Positions 19,631 to 28,870 of a stretch of 47,076 nucleotides of DNA are shown in pieces (position 1 is the stretch's first letter; each line of letters begins with the position of its first letter). The stretch spans positions 1 to 47,076 of the forward strand of contig CANKCB010000016.1 of assembly GCA_947480335.1 (NCBI GenBank), written 5' to 3'. This stretch comes from Gammaproteobacteria bacterium. Lineage in GTDB: Bacteria; Pseudomonadota; Gammaproteobacteria; Eutrophobiales; Eutrophobiaceae. The position numbers and the translations under genes are program-made. Under the pieces are notes generated by a model, which was not told where the DNA came from, did not search any database, and worked only from the letters and a program-made list of their open reading frames with translations.

Positions 19631-20345
19631 CAAAACAACAAAAGCGTTTATTCTGGCGGGCGGTCGTGGCACGCGCTTTCACCCGTTTTCATTTACCATT
19701 CCCAAACCACTCATGCCAATTGGTGAAGAGCCAATTTTGCTGCATCTTATCAACCGGTTTAAAAGTGAAGGCATAACAGAGTTTGTTATTTCTCTCGGGT
19801 ACCACTCGGAATTAATCAAGGCCTACTTTGGCGATGGCGCCCGTTTCGGGGTGTCCATACGCTATGTAAAAGAAGACATTCCTCTGGGAACCGCCGGCCC
19901 GCTGTCGCTTATCCGGGATGAAGTGGCAAAGGACGAATACGTGTTCCTGATCAATGGCGATATCTATACAGAAATGAGTTTTCAAAAAATGCTACAAGCG
20001 GCAGAAGCCAGTGGCAGTGAATTGCTGGTTGGTTATGTCCAGAAAACCGAGAAAAGCAGCTTCGGCATTTTGAATATCGAAAATAATGCGATTACGAGTG
20101 TTACGGAAAAGCCCGAACGTACCTTCGCAATTAGCTCAGGCATTTATCTGGTGCGTGGCTCAGCGATAGAAAATATTCCCGTCGGCAAGTTTTTCACCGC
20201 GCCGGATCTGATGAACATCTATATGTCTTCCGGGCGCAAGGTCGGTGCTTACCGCATAGATGATTTCTGGATGGGAATTGAAAACGTTGAGAATCTGGAC
20301 GAAGTGATGAAGCGGGTAAACGCGACCTCCGCAAAAGGACGCTAG
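19623..20345 (+). CDS. Sugar-phosphate nucleotidyltransferase
   Basis: This 240-residue enzyme of the RmlA/HddC/GlmU-N type joins a sugar 1-phosphate to a nucleotide. The signature ILAGGRGTRFHPFSFTIPKP lies at residues 10–29, and INGDIYTEMSF gives the metal-binding aspartate. No C-terminal beta-helix acyltransferase is present. The start is a TTG at 19623 with AAGGAG about ten bases upstream, overlapping the preceding stop by eight bases. Base preference (GDP, UDP or dTDP) cannot be determined by eye. Confidence 0.8.
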   Translation: MGNKTTKAFILAGGRGTRFHPFSFTIPKPLMPIGEEPILLHLINRFKSEGITEFVISLGYHSELIKAYFGDGARFGVSIRYVKEDIPLGTAGPLSLIRDEVAKDEYVFLINGDIYTEMSFQKMLQAAEASGSELLVGYVQKTEKSSFGILNIENNAITSVTEKPERTFAISSGIYLVRGSAIENIPVGKFFTAPDLMNIYMSSGRKVGAYRIDDFWMGIENVENLDEVMKRVNATSAKGR

Positions 20346-20348
20346 CAG

Positions 20349-21068
20349 ATGACACCACGTAAAAGCACATTGCTGATTATCCCGGCCCTGAACGAAGAAA
20401 TGTCCATCGGTCCGGTGATACTTGGTGTGAAGCAGCATTTCGATTGCGACATACTCGTGATTGACGGCTACTCACGCGACCGTACCGTGGAGGTTGCCCG
20501 GGAAAACGGCGCGATGGTGGTTCAGCTTTCCAAATCTTTAGGGATTGCGGGTGCCATAGAATTGGGGATCCTGTACGCGAGTCGGGAAGGATACGAATAC
20601 CTGGCGCGTATCGATGCGGATGGCCAGCACCGACCCGAAGATCTGAACCGATTGTTGGCTGTAATTAAAGAGGACAAAGCCGATTTTGTGATTGGATCAC
20701 GGTTTCTGGGTGATTCTGAATACAAGCCGAATCTGCTCCGTCATTCGAGCATCGGTGTGATCTCGTTACTGCTGCGCTTGCTGTATCGCGTTAAAATCAC
20801 CGACTGCACCTCAGGCTGCCAACTGTATAACCGGCAAGTGATCGAGTTCTTTGCTAAAGATGTCAGTTTTGAATATTCAGAGGTGCGGGCTATCTGGATG
20901 GCGCACAAGGCCACGTTTCGGGTGCGCGAGGAATTTATCAATATGGCACCTCGAAGCGCCGGCGTTTCGTCATTCTCACCCATGATTGCCTGGCTCTATA
21001 TGTTCAATAACATTGCCGATTTGTTGCTCTCCATACCGGTTCCCATGCGGAGGTACGGCAAGCAATGA
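20349..21068 (+). CDS. Family 2 glycosyltransferase (DPM1/polyprenyl-phosphate type)
   Basis: This GT-A fold transferase has 239 residues. It starts with LLIIPALNEEMSIGPVI, has the nucleotide-sugar DxD-like motif ARIDADGQHRPEDL near residue 95, and FVIGSRFLGDSEY after it. There is no transmembrane segment, so it may rely on the DUF2304 protein encoded next for membrane attachment. Proteins of this group often move sugars to polyprenyl phosphate. It is three bases after the nucleotidyltransferase and overlaps the next gene by four. Confidence 0.82.
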   Translation: MTPRKSTLLIIPALNEEMSIGPVILGVKQHFDCDILVIDGYSRDRTVEVARENGAMVVQLSKSLGIAGAIELGILYASREGYEYLARIDADGQHRPEDLNRLLAVIKEDKADFVIGSRFLGDSEYKPNLLRHSSIGVISLLLRLLYRVKITDCTSGCQLYNRQVIEFFAKDVSFEYSEVRAIWMAHKATFRVREEFINMAPRSAGVSSFSPMIAWLYMFNNIADLLLSIPVPMRRYGKQ

Positions 21069-21436
21069 TGACCTTACTCGCCAGAGGCATCAGTATCGCG
21101 GCCGGACTGGGCCTGTTTTTTGTTGTTTCTTTTCTGGTGCGCAGACGTCGAATTTACAATCTCTACGCCGTTTCATGGTTTATTTTTTGTTTGATGTTTC
21201 TGGTGACGGGGATATTTGGCCGATTTACAGAAACATTAGCCACGATTCTGGGCGTCTATTATCCTCCAACGGCCATTCTGGTATTTGCATTGGGCTGCTT
21301 GCTGGTAACAGTCATGCATCTGTCCATGATTGTGACTCAGCAGCACAAGGACATAAAGCGTCTTGAAAAGGAAATGGCTCTGCTGCGCATACTTCCTCCC
21401 GGCCAGGAAGAAGAAAAAAGGGGACAGTTTATTTAA
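21065..21436 (+). CDS. DUF2304 membrane protein
   Basis: This small inner-membrane protein of 123 residues has three hydrophobic segments (about 5–25, 35–58 and 68–93). A charged helix likely to be coiled coil (QQHKDIKRLEKEMALLR) follows. It fits the DUF2304 family, which repeatedly occurs beside GT2 enzymes and whose role is unknown; a membrane partner for the transferase is an inference. The ATG overlaps the GT2 stop by four bases. The last codons (GQFI, stop) are supplied by a repeat sequence that recurs after the porin gene. Confidence 0.72.
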   Translation: MMTLLARGISIAAGLGLFFVVSFLVRRRRIYNLYAVSWFIFCLMFLVTGIFGRFTETLATILGVYYPPTAILVFALGCLLVTVMHLSMIVTQQHKDIKRLEKEMALLRILPPGQEEEKRGQFI

Positions 21437-21478
21437 TTCGGTTGAAATGGCAGATTTCTGTTAGATAAGTAAACTGTC
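21423..21478. repeat. Inverted/direct repeat, copy 1
   Basis: GACAGTTTA (21423–21431) is the inverse of TAAACTGTC (21470–21478). Within it, GTTTATTTAATTCGGTTGA (21427–21445) recurs exactly at 22805–22823 on the far side of the porin gene. The sequence style (GGGGACAGTTTATTTAATT) is like repeats associated with REP transposases; that link is inference. Confidence 0.6.
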
Positions 21479-21562
21479 ACCGTAATTCAGAGTAACAATT
21501 GAAGGCGCTGTCGTGTTAAATTGCCGCCTGTAATCAAAATCCTGATCCAGAAGGTAACATAA

Positions 21563-22798
21563 ATGGTCCACCCTGAATTGAAAAAAACCGCCAAATCCAC
21601 GGGGAGTATTTTCTTGTTGGCAGTCTTGTTACTGGCTATACAAATACCTGTAACCGTACTGGCCCAGCCGTGTGACATCGAGAATGTAGTCAATTGCGCG
21701 CCGGTGAAAACCGAAGCGGTGGCTACCGACAAAAAATGGAAGGGTCCGAGCCTGCGTTCACGCATCCGTCTTTATGGCAGCTTTGAATCCATCGATCCAC
21801 CCACATTGGCAACAGATAACTCCCGTTTGAACGACGCCTACATACGACGGGCTGATCTGACACTACGCGGTGACCTGCTAGAGCAGGTGGGATATTATTT
21901 CAAGGGGGAATTCAGGGAAGCTGATCTCGACATCCGGGATCTGTATCTGAGCCATAAATCTGATCTGGGTCTGTTCATGCTCGGGATAGTGGATCCGATT
22001 GATGAAGAGGTGGACCCGGCCAATCGCGAATTCATGGAAAGTGCAGCGATGGAAGACTTTGCCCCCGGCAATCAATTGGGTCTGGGGTATTTTCGCGAAG
22101 GTGAGAACTGGCTCTACTTTGCCGGTGCGTTCAAGGGCAAGGTAGATAAGCACAGAGTAGAGGATACCGGCGTTGTGTACTCGACGCGCTTTACCATCGC
22201 GCCACACGTTCCCAAGGGTTATCTTTTGCATATTGGTGGATACGCCAGCTGGCGTGAGTCCGGCAAAGGCAACGATCTGTTTCGATACAATGCTACCTCG
22301 ATGCTCAGGCAGGGTGAAAGCTATGTCGACACCGGTAAGGTTGCCGATAAGGAAGGGCTGGTGGGTATCGAATTGGGTCTGAACATCGGTTCTACCTCGT
22401 TAGACGGCCAATGTGCGGTAGTGCGTGCCACCGTGCCTTTGCCGGGGCTTGCCGCTTCCTATTTGAATGGATGTTATATTTCCGGTATCTGGAACATTAC
22501 CGGAGAAGAGCGTTTTTACGGCGGTGACGGGTTTACCCTGCTACGCCCCAAAACCTCTGTGTTTGAAGGTGGCCCGGGCGCCTGGCAGATCGGGACACGC
22601 TACGACACCATCGATCTAAGCGACGGTGTCATTCAGGGTGGTGGCCAGAATACCTGGACCTACTCTCTGAACTGGTATCTGAATCGCCAGCTATGGCTCT
22701 CCACCAATTACAGTCGCGCTACATTTAAAAACAATGCATACGCCGGGGATGAAACCGACGGTTGGGGCGCGAGGATTCAGTACATCATTGAGTGGTAG
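21563..22798 (+). CDS. Outer-membrane porin, phosphate-selective O/P-like
   Basis: This is a 411-residue beta-barrel protein. A signal peptide (hydrophobic FLLAVLLLAIQIPVTVLAQ) is followed by a mature chain that ends in IQYIIEW, the terminal aromatic expected of barrel proteins. Segments AYIRRADLTLRGDLLEQVGY, KGEFREADLDIRDLYLSH and MEDFAPGNQLGLGYF resemble OprO/OprP porins. Substrate is uncertain: phosphate, polyphosphate or another anion. AAGG lies before the ATG. It is bracketed by 19-base direct repeats and follows the sugar cluster by 126 bases, so it may have been acquired with or after that cluster. Confidence 0.78.
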   Translation: MVHPELKKTAKSTGSIFLLAVLLLAIQIPVTVLAQPCDIENVVNCAPVKTEAVATDKKWKGPSLRSRIRLYGSFESIDPPTLATDNSRLNDAYIRRADLTLRGDLLEQVGYYFKGEFREADLDIRDLYLSHKSDLGLFMLGIVDPIDEEVDPANREFMESAAMEDFAPGNQLGLGYFREGENWLYFAGAFKGKVDKHRVEDTGVVYSTRFTIAPHVPKGYLLHIGGYASWRESGKGNDLFRYNATSMLRQGESYVDTGKVADKEGLVGIELGLNIGSTSLDGQCAVVRATVPLPGLAASYLNGCYISGIWNITGEERFYGGDGFTLLRPKTSVFEGGPGAWQIGTRYDTIDLSDGVIQGGGQNTWTYSLNWYLNRQLWLSTNYSRATFKNNAYAGDETDGWGARIQYIIEW

Positions 22799-22804
22799 GG
22801 CTCG

Positions 22805-22823
22805 GTTTATTTAATTCGGTTGA
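22805..22823 (+). repeat. Direct repeat, copy 2
   Basis: GTTTATTTAATTCGGTTGA here is identical to the 19 bases at 21427–21445. It begins six bases after the porin stop. Flanking bases differ (GGGCTCG here, GGGGACA in copy 1). Confidence 0.65.
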
Positions 22824-22845
22824 GCTGTGGATTGAGATACGAATA

Positions 22846-22886
22846 GGGTCGGAGTGATTTACTTTAATTCACACGGCCCCTTTTTT
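22846..22886 (+). terminator. Imperfect hairpin and T tract after the porin gene
   Basis: GGGTCGGAGTGA (22846–22857) pairs imperfectly with TCACACGGCCCC (22869–22880) across TTTACTTTAAT, and six T follow. This can terminate the porin transcript; on the minus strand no T tract follows, so it would not stop gatB well. The phrase GGGTCGGAGTGATTTACTTTAATT also looks like dispersed repeat DNA. Confidence 0.6.
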
Positions 22887-22904
22887 CTTATTGAAGGCTG
22901 TACT

Positions 22905-24347
22905 CTACAACTTGTCCTTCAATAACTGGTTCACCTGTTGCGGGTTGGCTTTGCCTTGTGACTTCTTCATGATCTGGCCGACAAAGTAGCCGATCAGTTT
23001 TGCACGTTTTTCTTCCGGGCTGTCGCGGTATTGTTTGACCTGCTCCGGGCTGGCGTTGATCACTTCATCGACAATCTTTTCAATCGCGCCGGTGTCGGTG
23101 ACCTGTTGCAGCCCTTTGCTTGCAATGATTGCATCGGCATCGCCTTCGCCGTTGCACATGGCTTCAAAAACCTGTTTAGCAATCTTGCTGGAAATGGTGT
23201 TGTCGGCGATACGTTTGATCATGCCACCTAATTGACTGGCCGTGACCGGTGAGGCGGACAGTTCCAGATTGCGTGCATTCAGTGTGGCGGTCAGATCACC
23301 GATGATCCAGTTCGCACACAACTTGGCCTGGCCTCCGGCAGTGCTTACGGCGGTTTCAAAATAGTCGGCGATTTCTCTCGAACCTGAAAGTTGTTCGCTG
23401 TCGTACTCGGACAATGCATAGTCTTTGATGAAGCGTGTGCGTTTGTGATCGGGTAGTTCGGGCAGTGTGTTACGAATCAACGCAATGTCGTCGATGGTAA
23501 TGTGGATAGGTAGTAAATCCGGATCAGGGAAGTAGCGGTAATCGTTTGCTTCTTCCTTGCTACGCATCGGCCGGGTTTCGTCCTTGTCAGCATCATACAG
23601 ACGCGTTTCCTGGATGATTTTGTGGCCAGATTCGAGTAGATCAATCTGGCGCGCGATTTCATGATTAATTGCCAGTTCCACAAACCGGAATGAATTGATG
23701 TTTTTCAGTTCGGCGCGCGTGCCCAGCTTTTCCGTGCCTTTCGGTCTGACAGACACATTCGCATCACAGCGGAACGAGCCTTCCTGCATATTGCCATCAG
23801 AAATTCCCAGATAACGCACCAGTGTGTGGATCTTTTTCATATAGACCGCCGCTTCATGCGACGAGCGCAAGTCCGGTTCGGACACGATTTCGATCAACGG
23901 TGTGCCCGCACGATTCAGATCGATGCCGGTACGGCTGGCAAATCCCTCGTGTACCGATTTACCCGCGTCTTCTTCCAGATGGGCGCGAGTGATACGGATA
24001 GTTTTGCTGGTGCCATCTTCAAGTGTGATATCGAGCGTGCCATTGGCCACTACCGGCAATTCGTACTGACTGATTTGATAGCCTTTGGGCAGGTCAGGAT
24101 AAAAATAATTTTTACGGGCGAAGATGGAGGTGTCTGCGATTTCAGCATTGACCGCCAGACCAAACGTGATCGCCATGCGTACTGCTTCCGCATTGATAAC
24201 CGGCAACACACCCGGCAATCCGAGGTCCACCGCACAGGCCTGCACGTTCGGTGCGGCGCCATAACGTGTGGCAGCACCGGAGAACAGCTTGCTCCTGGTT
24301 GCCAACTGAACATGGATTTCAAGTCCTATGACCGGTTCCCATAACAT
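22905..24347 (-). CDS. gatB: Asp-tRNA(Asn)/Glu-tRNA(Gln) amidotransferase subunit B
   Basis: GatB binds misacylated tRNA and activates the glutamate or aspartate with ATP before ammonia arrives from GatA. The 480-residue protein starts [15 protein letters not shown] at an ATG that shares one base with the gatA stop (TGATG). Core segments [34 protein letters not shown] and [10 protein letters not shown], and the C-terminal tRNA-binding YqeY-like tail ([20 protein letters not shown]), are present. Length matches the family. Third gene of gatCAB. Confidence 0.97.
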   Translation of the reverse strand: MLWEPVIGLEIHVQLATRSKLFSGAATRYGAAPNVQACAVDLGLPGVLPVINAEAVRMAITFGLAVNAEIADTSIFARKNYFYPDLPKGYQISQYELPVVANGTLDITLEDGTSKTIRITRAHLEEDAGKSVHEGFASRTGIDLNRAGTPLIEIVSEPDLRSSHEAAVYMKKIHTLVRYLGISDGNMQEGSFRCDANVSVRPKGTEKLGTRAELKNINSFRFVELAINHEIARQIDLLESGHKIIQETRLYDADKDETRPMRSKEEANDYRYFPDPDLLPIHITIDDIALIRNTLPELPDHKRTRFIKDYALSEYDSEQLSGSREIADYFETAVSTAGGQAKLCANWIIGDLTATLNARNLELSASPVTASQLGGMIKRIADNTISSKIAKQVFEAMCNGEGDADAIIASKGLQQVTDTGAIEKIVDEVINASPEQVKQYRDSPEEKRAKLIGYFVGQIMKKSQGKANPQQVNQLLKDKL

Positions 24348-25801
24348 CAGGCGAATCCTCCCGGTGTCTGTTTGTGCCAATCCGTGTGTAGTTGATACTG
24401 ATGCGCAATATTCAGCAATTTCGCTTCGCTGAAATAATCGCCGATGATCTGCAGGCCAATCGGTAACTGCCCGGAGAATCCCGCGGGTATTGAGATAGCA
24501 GGCAGGCCAGCCAGATTGACTGACACGGTGAAGATATCGGACAGATACATGCTGACCGGATCATCAATCAATTCATTCAGTTTGAATGCAGGCTTGGGTG
24601 TGGTCGGCCCCATGATCACATCCACCTGTTTTAGCGCATTCTGGAAATCATCGCGGATCAGACGACGGATTTTCTGTGCCTTCAGATAATAGGCATCGAA
24701 ATAACCGGCGGACAGCACATAGGTGCCGATCATGATCCGGCGTTTGACTTCACGCCCAAACCCTTCGGCGCGACTGCGAGTGTACAGATCCAGCAGGTCG
24801 ACCGGATTCTGGCAACGATAGCCAAAGCGGACGCCATCGAAGCGTGACAGATTGGACGAGGCTTCAGCCGGTGCAATCACATAGTAGGCCGGGATGGATA
24901 AATGCGTGTTGGGCAAATCGACTGGGTGCAAACTTGCACCAGCTTGTTCAAATTGTTTGATGGCCTCTTGCACCTTGTTCGCTGTGTCTGTGTCCAGATC
25001 ATCGGTGAAGTATTGTTTCGGTATGCCGACCTTCACCCCGGCAAGTGAATCAGACAAGTGTGCGGTGTAGTCCAGCTTCGGTCGAGCCAGTGAAGTGGAA
25101 TCTCGCGGATCAAATCCGACCATCGCGTTCATCAACATCGCGGCATCTTCAGCCGTGCGCGACATTGGACCACCCTGATCCAGACTGGAAGCAAACGCGA
25201 TCATGCCGTAGCGGGATACCAGTCCATAAGTCGGTTTCAGACCGGTGATGCCACACAATGCCGCCGGTTGCCGGATTGAACCACCGGTATCGGTGCCGGT
25301 GGCAGCAGGTGCCAGTCGGGCAGCTACAACACTCGCTGAGCCACCAGAGGACCCGCCGGGTACCCGTGAGGTGTCCCAGGGATTGGTTGTGGGGCCGTAG
25401 TAACTGGTTTCGGTAGAAGACCCCATCGCAAATTCGTCCATATTGGTCTTGCCGAGTGTGACCATGCCGGCGGCATCCAGTTTTTCGACAACCGTTGCGT
25501 TATAGGGGGCAATGAAATTGTCCAGCATCTTCGAGCCACAGGAGGTCCGGGTACCATCAACACAGAAGATGTCCTTGTGCGCGATGGGAATCCCGGTCAA
25601 CGGGCCATGATTCTTGTGCAAGATAGTTAAATCTGCGGCTTTGGCCTGAGCTAGTGCCCGTTCCGGGGTGGTGTTGATATAGCCATTTAGCTGCGGGTTA
25701 AGGCGTTCTGCACGCTCCAGATACAGTCGGGTCAGCTCGGTACTGCTGATTTTCCCGGTATTTAACAGTCTGGACAGCTCGGCGAGCGTATGTTCGTGCA
25801 T
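24347..25801 (-). CDS. gatA: Asp-tRNA(Asn)/Glu-tRNA(Gln) amidotransferase subunit A
   Basis: GatA is the amidase-signature subunit that hydrolyses glutamine or asparagine and channels ammonia to GatB. In the 484-residue protein the catalytic lysine is in [11 protein letters not shown]. The serine pair is in [13 protein letters not shown] and [13 protein letters not shown]. The start ATG at 25801 begins [13 protein letters not shown]. It belongs to the same superfamily as the allophanate hydrolase at 13702–15510 but is clearly GatA by its partners gatC (39 bases upstream) and gatB (overlapping). Confidence 0.97.
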   Translation of the reverse strand: MHEHTLAELSRLLNTGKISSTELTRLYLERAERLNPQLNGYINTTPERALAQAKAADLTILHKNHGPLTGIPIAHKDIFCVDGTRTSCGSKMLDNFIAPYNATVVEKLDAAGMVTLGKTNMDEFAMGSSTETSYYGPTTNPWDTSRVPGGSSGGSASVVAARLAPAATGTDTGGSIRQPAALCGITGLKPTYGLVSRYGMIAFASSLDQGGPMSRTAEDAAMLMNAMVGFDPRDSTSLARPKLDYTAHLSDSLAGVKVGIPKQYFTDDLDTDTANKVQEAIKQFEQAGASLHPVDLPNTHLSIPAYYVIAPAEASSNLSRFDGVRFGYRCQNPVDLLDLYTRSRAEGFGREVKRRIMIGTYVLSAGYFDAYYLKAQKIRRLIRDDFQNALKQVDVIMGPTTPKPAFKLNELIDDPVSMYLSDIFTVSVNLAGLPAISIPAGFSGQLPIGLQIIGDYFSEAKLLNIAHQYQLHTDWHKQTPGGFA

Positions 25802-25840
25802 TTGGCGTATTTCAGGTAAGTACGGACGATTTTTCGGTAA

Positions 25841-26128
25841 TTATTCTATGACCCGGGGAACCAGATAAAAGCCATTTTCCGTTTCCGGCGCAATTTGCTG
25901 GAATTTGGCACGTTGATCCGTCTCGGTGACGACGTCAGGACGCAAACGGGCATGGATATCCAACGGATGCGCGAGTGGCGCCACCGTGTCTGTCTGCACC
26001 GCCTGCATCTGTTCCACCAGCCCGAGTATGCTACCCAATGCCTGTTGGTACTGGGCTAATTCATCCTCCTTGACGGCCAGTCTTGCCAGCTTGGCAATTG
26101 TGCGGATATCTGACTGTTGTAGAGACAT
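25841..26128 (-). CDS. gatC: Asp-tRNA(Asn)/Glu-tRNA(Gln) amidotransferase subunit C
   Basis: GatC (95 residues) wraps around GatA and stabilises the GatAB complex. The family pattern is visible: IRTIAKLARLAVKEDELAQY at the start, LGSILGLVEQMQAV in the middle, and a proline/arginine-containing end FYLVPRVIE. I use the ATG at 26128, with AAGGAA eight bases upstream; an in-frame TTG one codon earlier is less likely. First gene of gatCAB. Confidence 0.95.
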   Translation of the reverse strand: MSLQQSDIRTIAKLARLAVKEDELAQYQQALGSILGLVEQMQAVQTDTVAPLAHPLDIHARLRPDVVTETDQRAKFQQIAPETENGFYLVPRVIE

Positions 26129-27458
<1,330 letters not shown>

Positions 27459-27468
27459 TATCCGGCAC

Positions 27469-27483
27469 GGGGGATTTACTATT
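27469..27483 (+). promoter_or_regulatory. Ribosome binding site that decides the mreC start
   Basis: GGGGGA at 27469–27474 can pair with the CCUCC of 16S rRNA with one G–U pair, and lies six bases before ATT 27481. It is too far from the in-frame CTG (27490) and GTG (27517). This favours an AUU start, a codon known from E. coli infC to lower and regulate initiation. Confidence 0.6.
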
Positions 27484-28368
27484 AAAACACTGTTTCTCAA
27501 AGGCCCTTCAACCAATGTGAAAACGGTACTGTTCGTGGTGATCTCTATCAGTTTGATGATTATTGATCACCGCGCAGGACATCTCGAAGCCGTCAGGTCT
27601 GTCCTGTCCACCATGGTTTACCCGCTTCAATATGTTGTAAATATGCCGGTGCAAGCGAGTCACTGGATTTCGCAGTCGGTTGTCTCACAAAAAAAACTGA
27701 TCGAGGAAAACGAACGTCTGCGGCAGGAGCATTTGTTGCTCAGTTCAAAACTGCAACGCTTTGATGTGCTCACTGAAGAAAACAAGCGATTGAGAAAACT
27801 GCTTGAGTCAACCGCCAACCTGGGTGAAACAGTCGACAAGGTTTTGATTGCCGAACTGGTAGCTGTTGAAATGGAAACCTTTCGCAAACAAATCGTGATT
27901 AACAAGGGTGAACGTGAAAACGTTTATTCAGGTCAACCTGTCGTGGATGCGAATGGCATCATGGGACAGGTGGTCCATGTGAGCCCGTATTCGAGTACAG
28001 TCATTCTGATTACCGATTCGACCCATGCGATGCCAGTGCAGATTAATCGCAGTGGTTTGCGTACAGTTGCTGTTGGTACCGGGCAGAACGGAATATTGCT
28101 GCTGGAAAATCTGCCGACCAATTCCGATATCGTTGTCGGCGATCTGGTGATTTCATCCGGACTCGGTGACCGGTTCCCCAAGGGCTATCCGGTAGGAATG
28201 GTCAGCAAGATCAGTATGGAGCCAGGCGAAGCGTTTGCGATGGTGCAGGTGACTCCCAGTGCCAAACTGGAACAGAGTCGTGAAGTATTGCTGGTATGGC
28301 CGCACAATGAAAAGTTGAATATGAATGCGACCACGGATGTAACGACAGATGTTAAAGCGGTGCCATGA
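27481..28368 (+). CDS. mreC: Rod shape-determining protein MreC, apparent AUU start
   Basis: MreC is a periplasmic coiled-coil protein anchored by one N-terminal helix that links MreB to PBP2–RodA. After the transmembrane segment (VLFVVISISLMII) come a coiled coil (EENERLRQEHLLLSSKL) and the double beta-barrel domain with DSTHAMPVQINRSGLR and GDLVISSGLGDRFPKGYPVG. No ATG opens the reading frame. The first usual start, GTG at 27517, would cut off KTLFLKGPSTN, which aligns residue for residue with E. coli MreC (MKPIFSRGPS). The codon opposite that methionine is ATT at 27481, with GGGGGA six bases upstream. I therefore place the start there, giving 295 residues; GTG 27517 (283 residues) is the fallback. 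Confidence 0.9.
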   Translation: MKTLFLKGPSTNVKTVLFVVISISLMIIDHRAGHLEAVRSVLSTMVYPLQYVVNMPVQASHWISQSVVSQKKLIEENERLRQEHLLLSSKLQRFDVLTEENKRLRKLLESTANLGETVDKVLIAELVAVEMETFRKQIVINKGERENVYSGQPVVDANGIMGQVVHVSPYSSTVILITDSTHAMPVQINRSGLRTVAVGTGQNGILLLENLPTNSDIVVGDLVISSGLGDRFPKGYPVGMVSKISMEPGEAFAMVQVTPSAKLEQSREVLLVWPHNEKLNMNATTDVTTDVKAVP

Positions 28369-28853
28369 TGAACAGACAACACAACGGTGGTGCCATCATC
28401 ATAATGAGTTTCGTGATTGCCTATATGCTCACAGCGATGCCACTGCCGGATTTTGCCCTGAACTGGCGTCCGGCCTGGGTGGTGATTGTATTGATCTACT
28501 GGTGTTTGGCTATACCCGATCGCGTCAGCGTGGGAATTGCCTGGTTACTGGGTCTGTTGTTGGATGTACAGCAGGGAACATTATTTGGTCAGAATGCGAT
28601 TGAACTGACCCTGATTGCCTATGTGATTGTCAGAATGCATCAACGCGTGCGGGTGTTTCCGCTGGTGCAACAGGCCATGCTGGTGTGCCTGTTATTGCTG
28701 GCGTCACAACTATTTACCTTGTGGGTTCGGGCGATGTTGGGTTTCCCGCCGCAGGACTGGACGTACTGGGCTCCGGCATTTACCAGTATGCTAATCTGGC
28801 CATGGTTATTTATCATACTCCGCGATGTCAGGCGGAAGTATCACGTGTTTTGA
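28365..28853 (+). CDS. mreD: Rod shape-determining protein MreD
   Basis: MreD (162 residues) is a very hydrophobic inner-membrane protein of the elongasome with about five membrane segments. It contains the family-typical PDFALNWRPAWVVIVLIYW and LGLLLDVQQGTLFGQNAIEL. The start overlaps the mreC stop by four bases (ATGA). Confidence 0.94.
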   Translation: MMNRQHNGGAIIIMSFVIAYMLTAMPLPDFALNWRPAWVVIVLIYWCLAIPDRVSVGIAWLLGLLLDVQQGTLFGQNAIELTLIAYVIVRMHQRVRVFPLVQQAMLVCLLLLASQLFTLWVRAMLGFPPQDWTYWAPAFTSMLIWPWLFIILRDVRRKYHVF

Positions 28854-28870
28854 GCCAGGAATAATCCCCT

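Noticed and set aside
23826-24344. 172-codon plus-strand open frame across gatB
   Set aside because: Antisense to gatB, which has clear motifs throughout; the plus-strand product resembles nothing.
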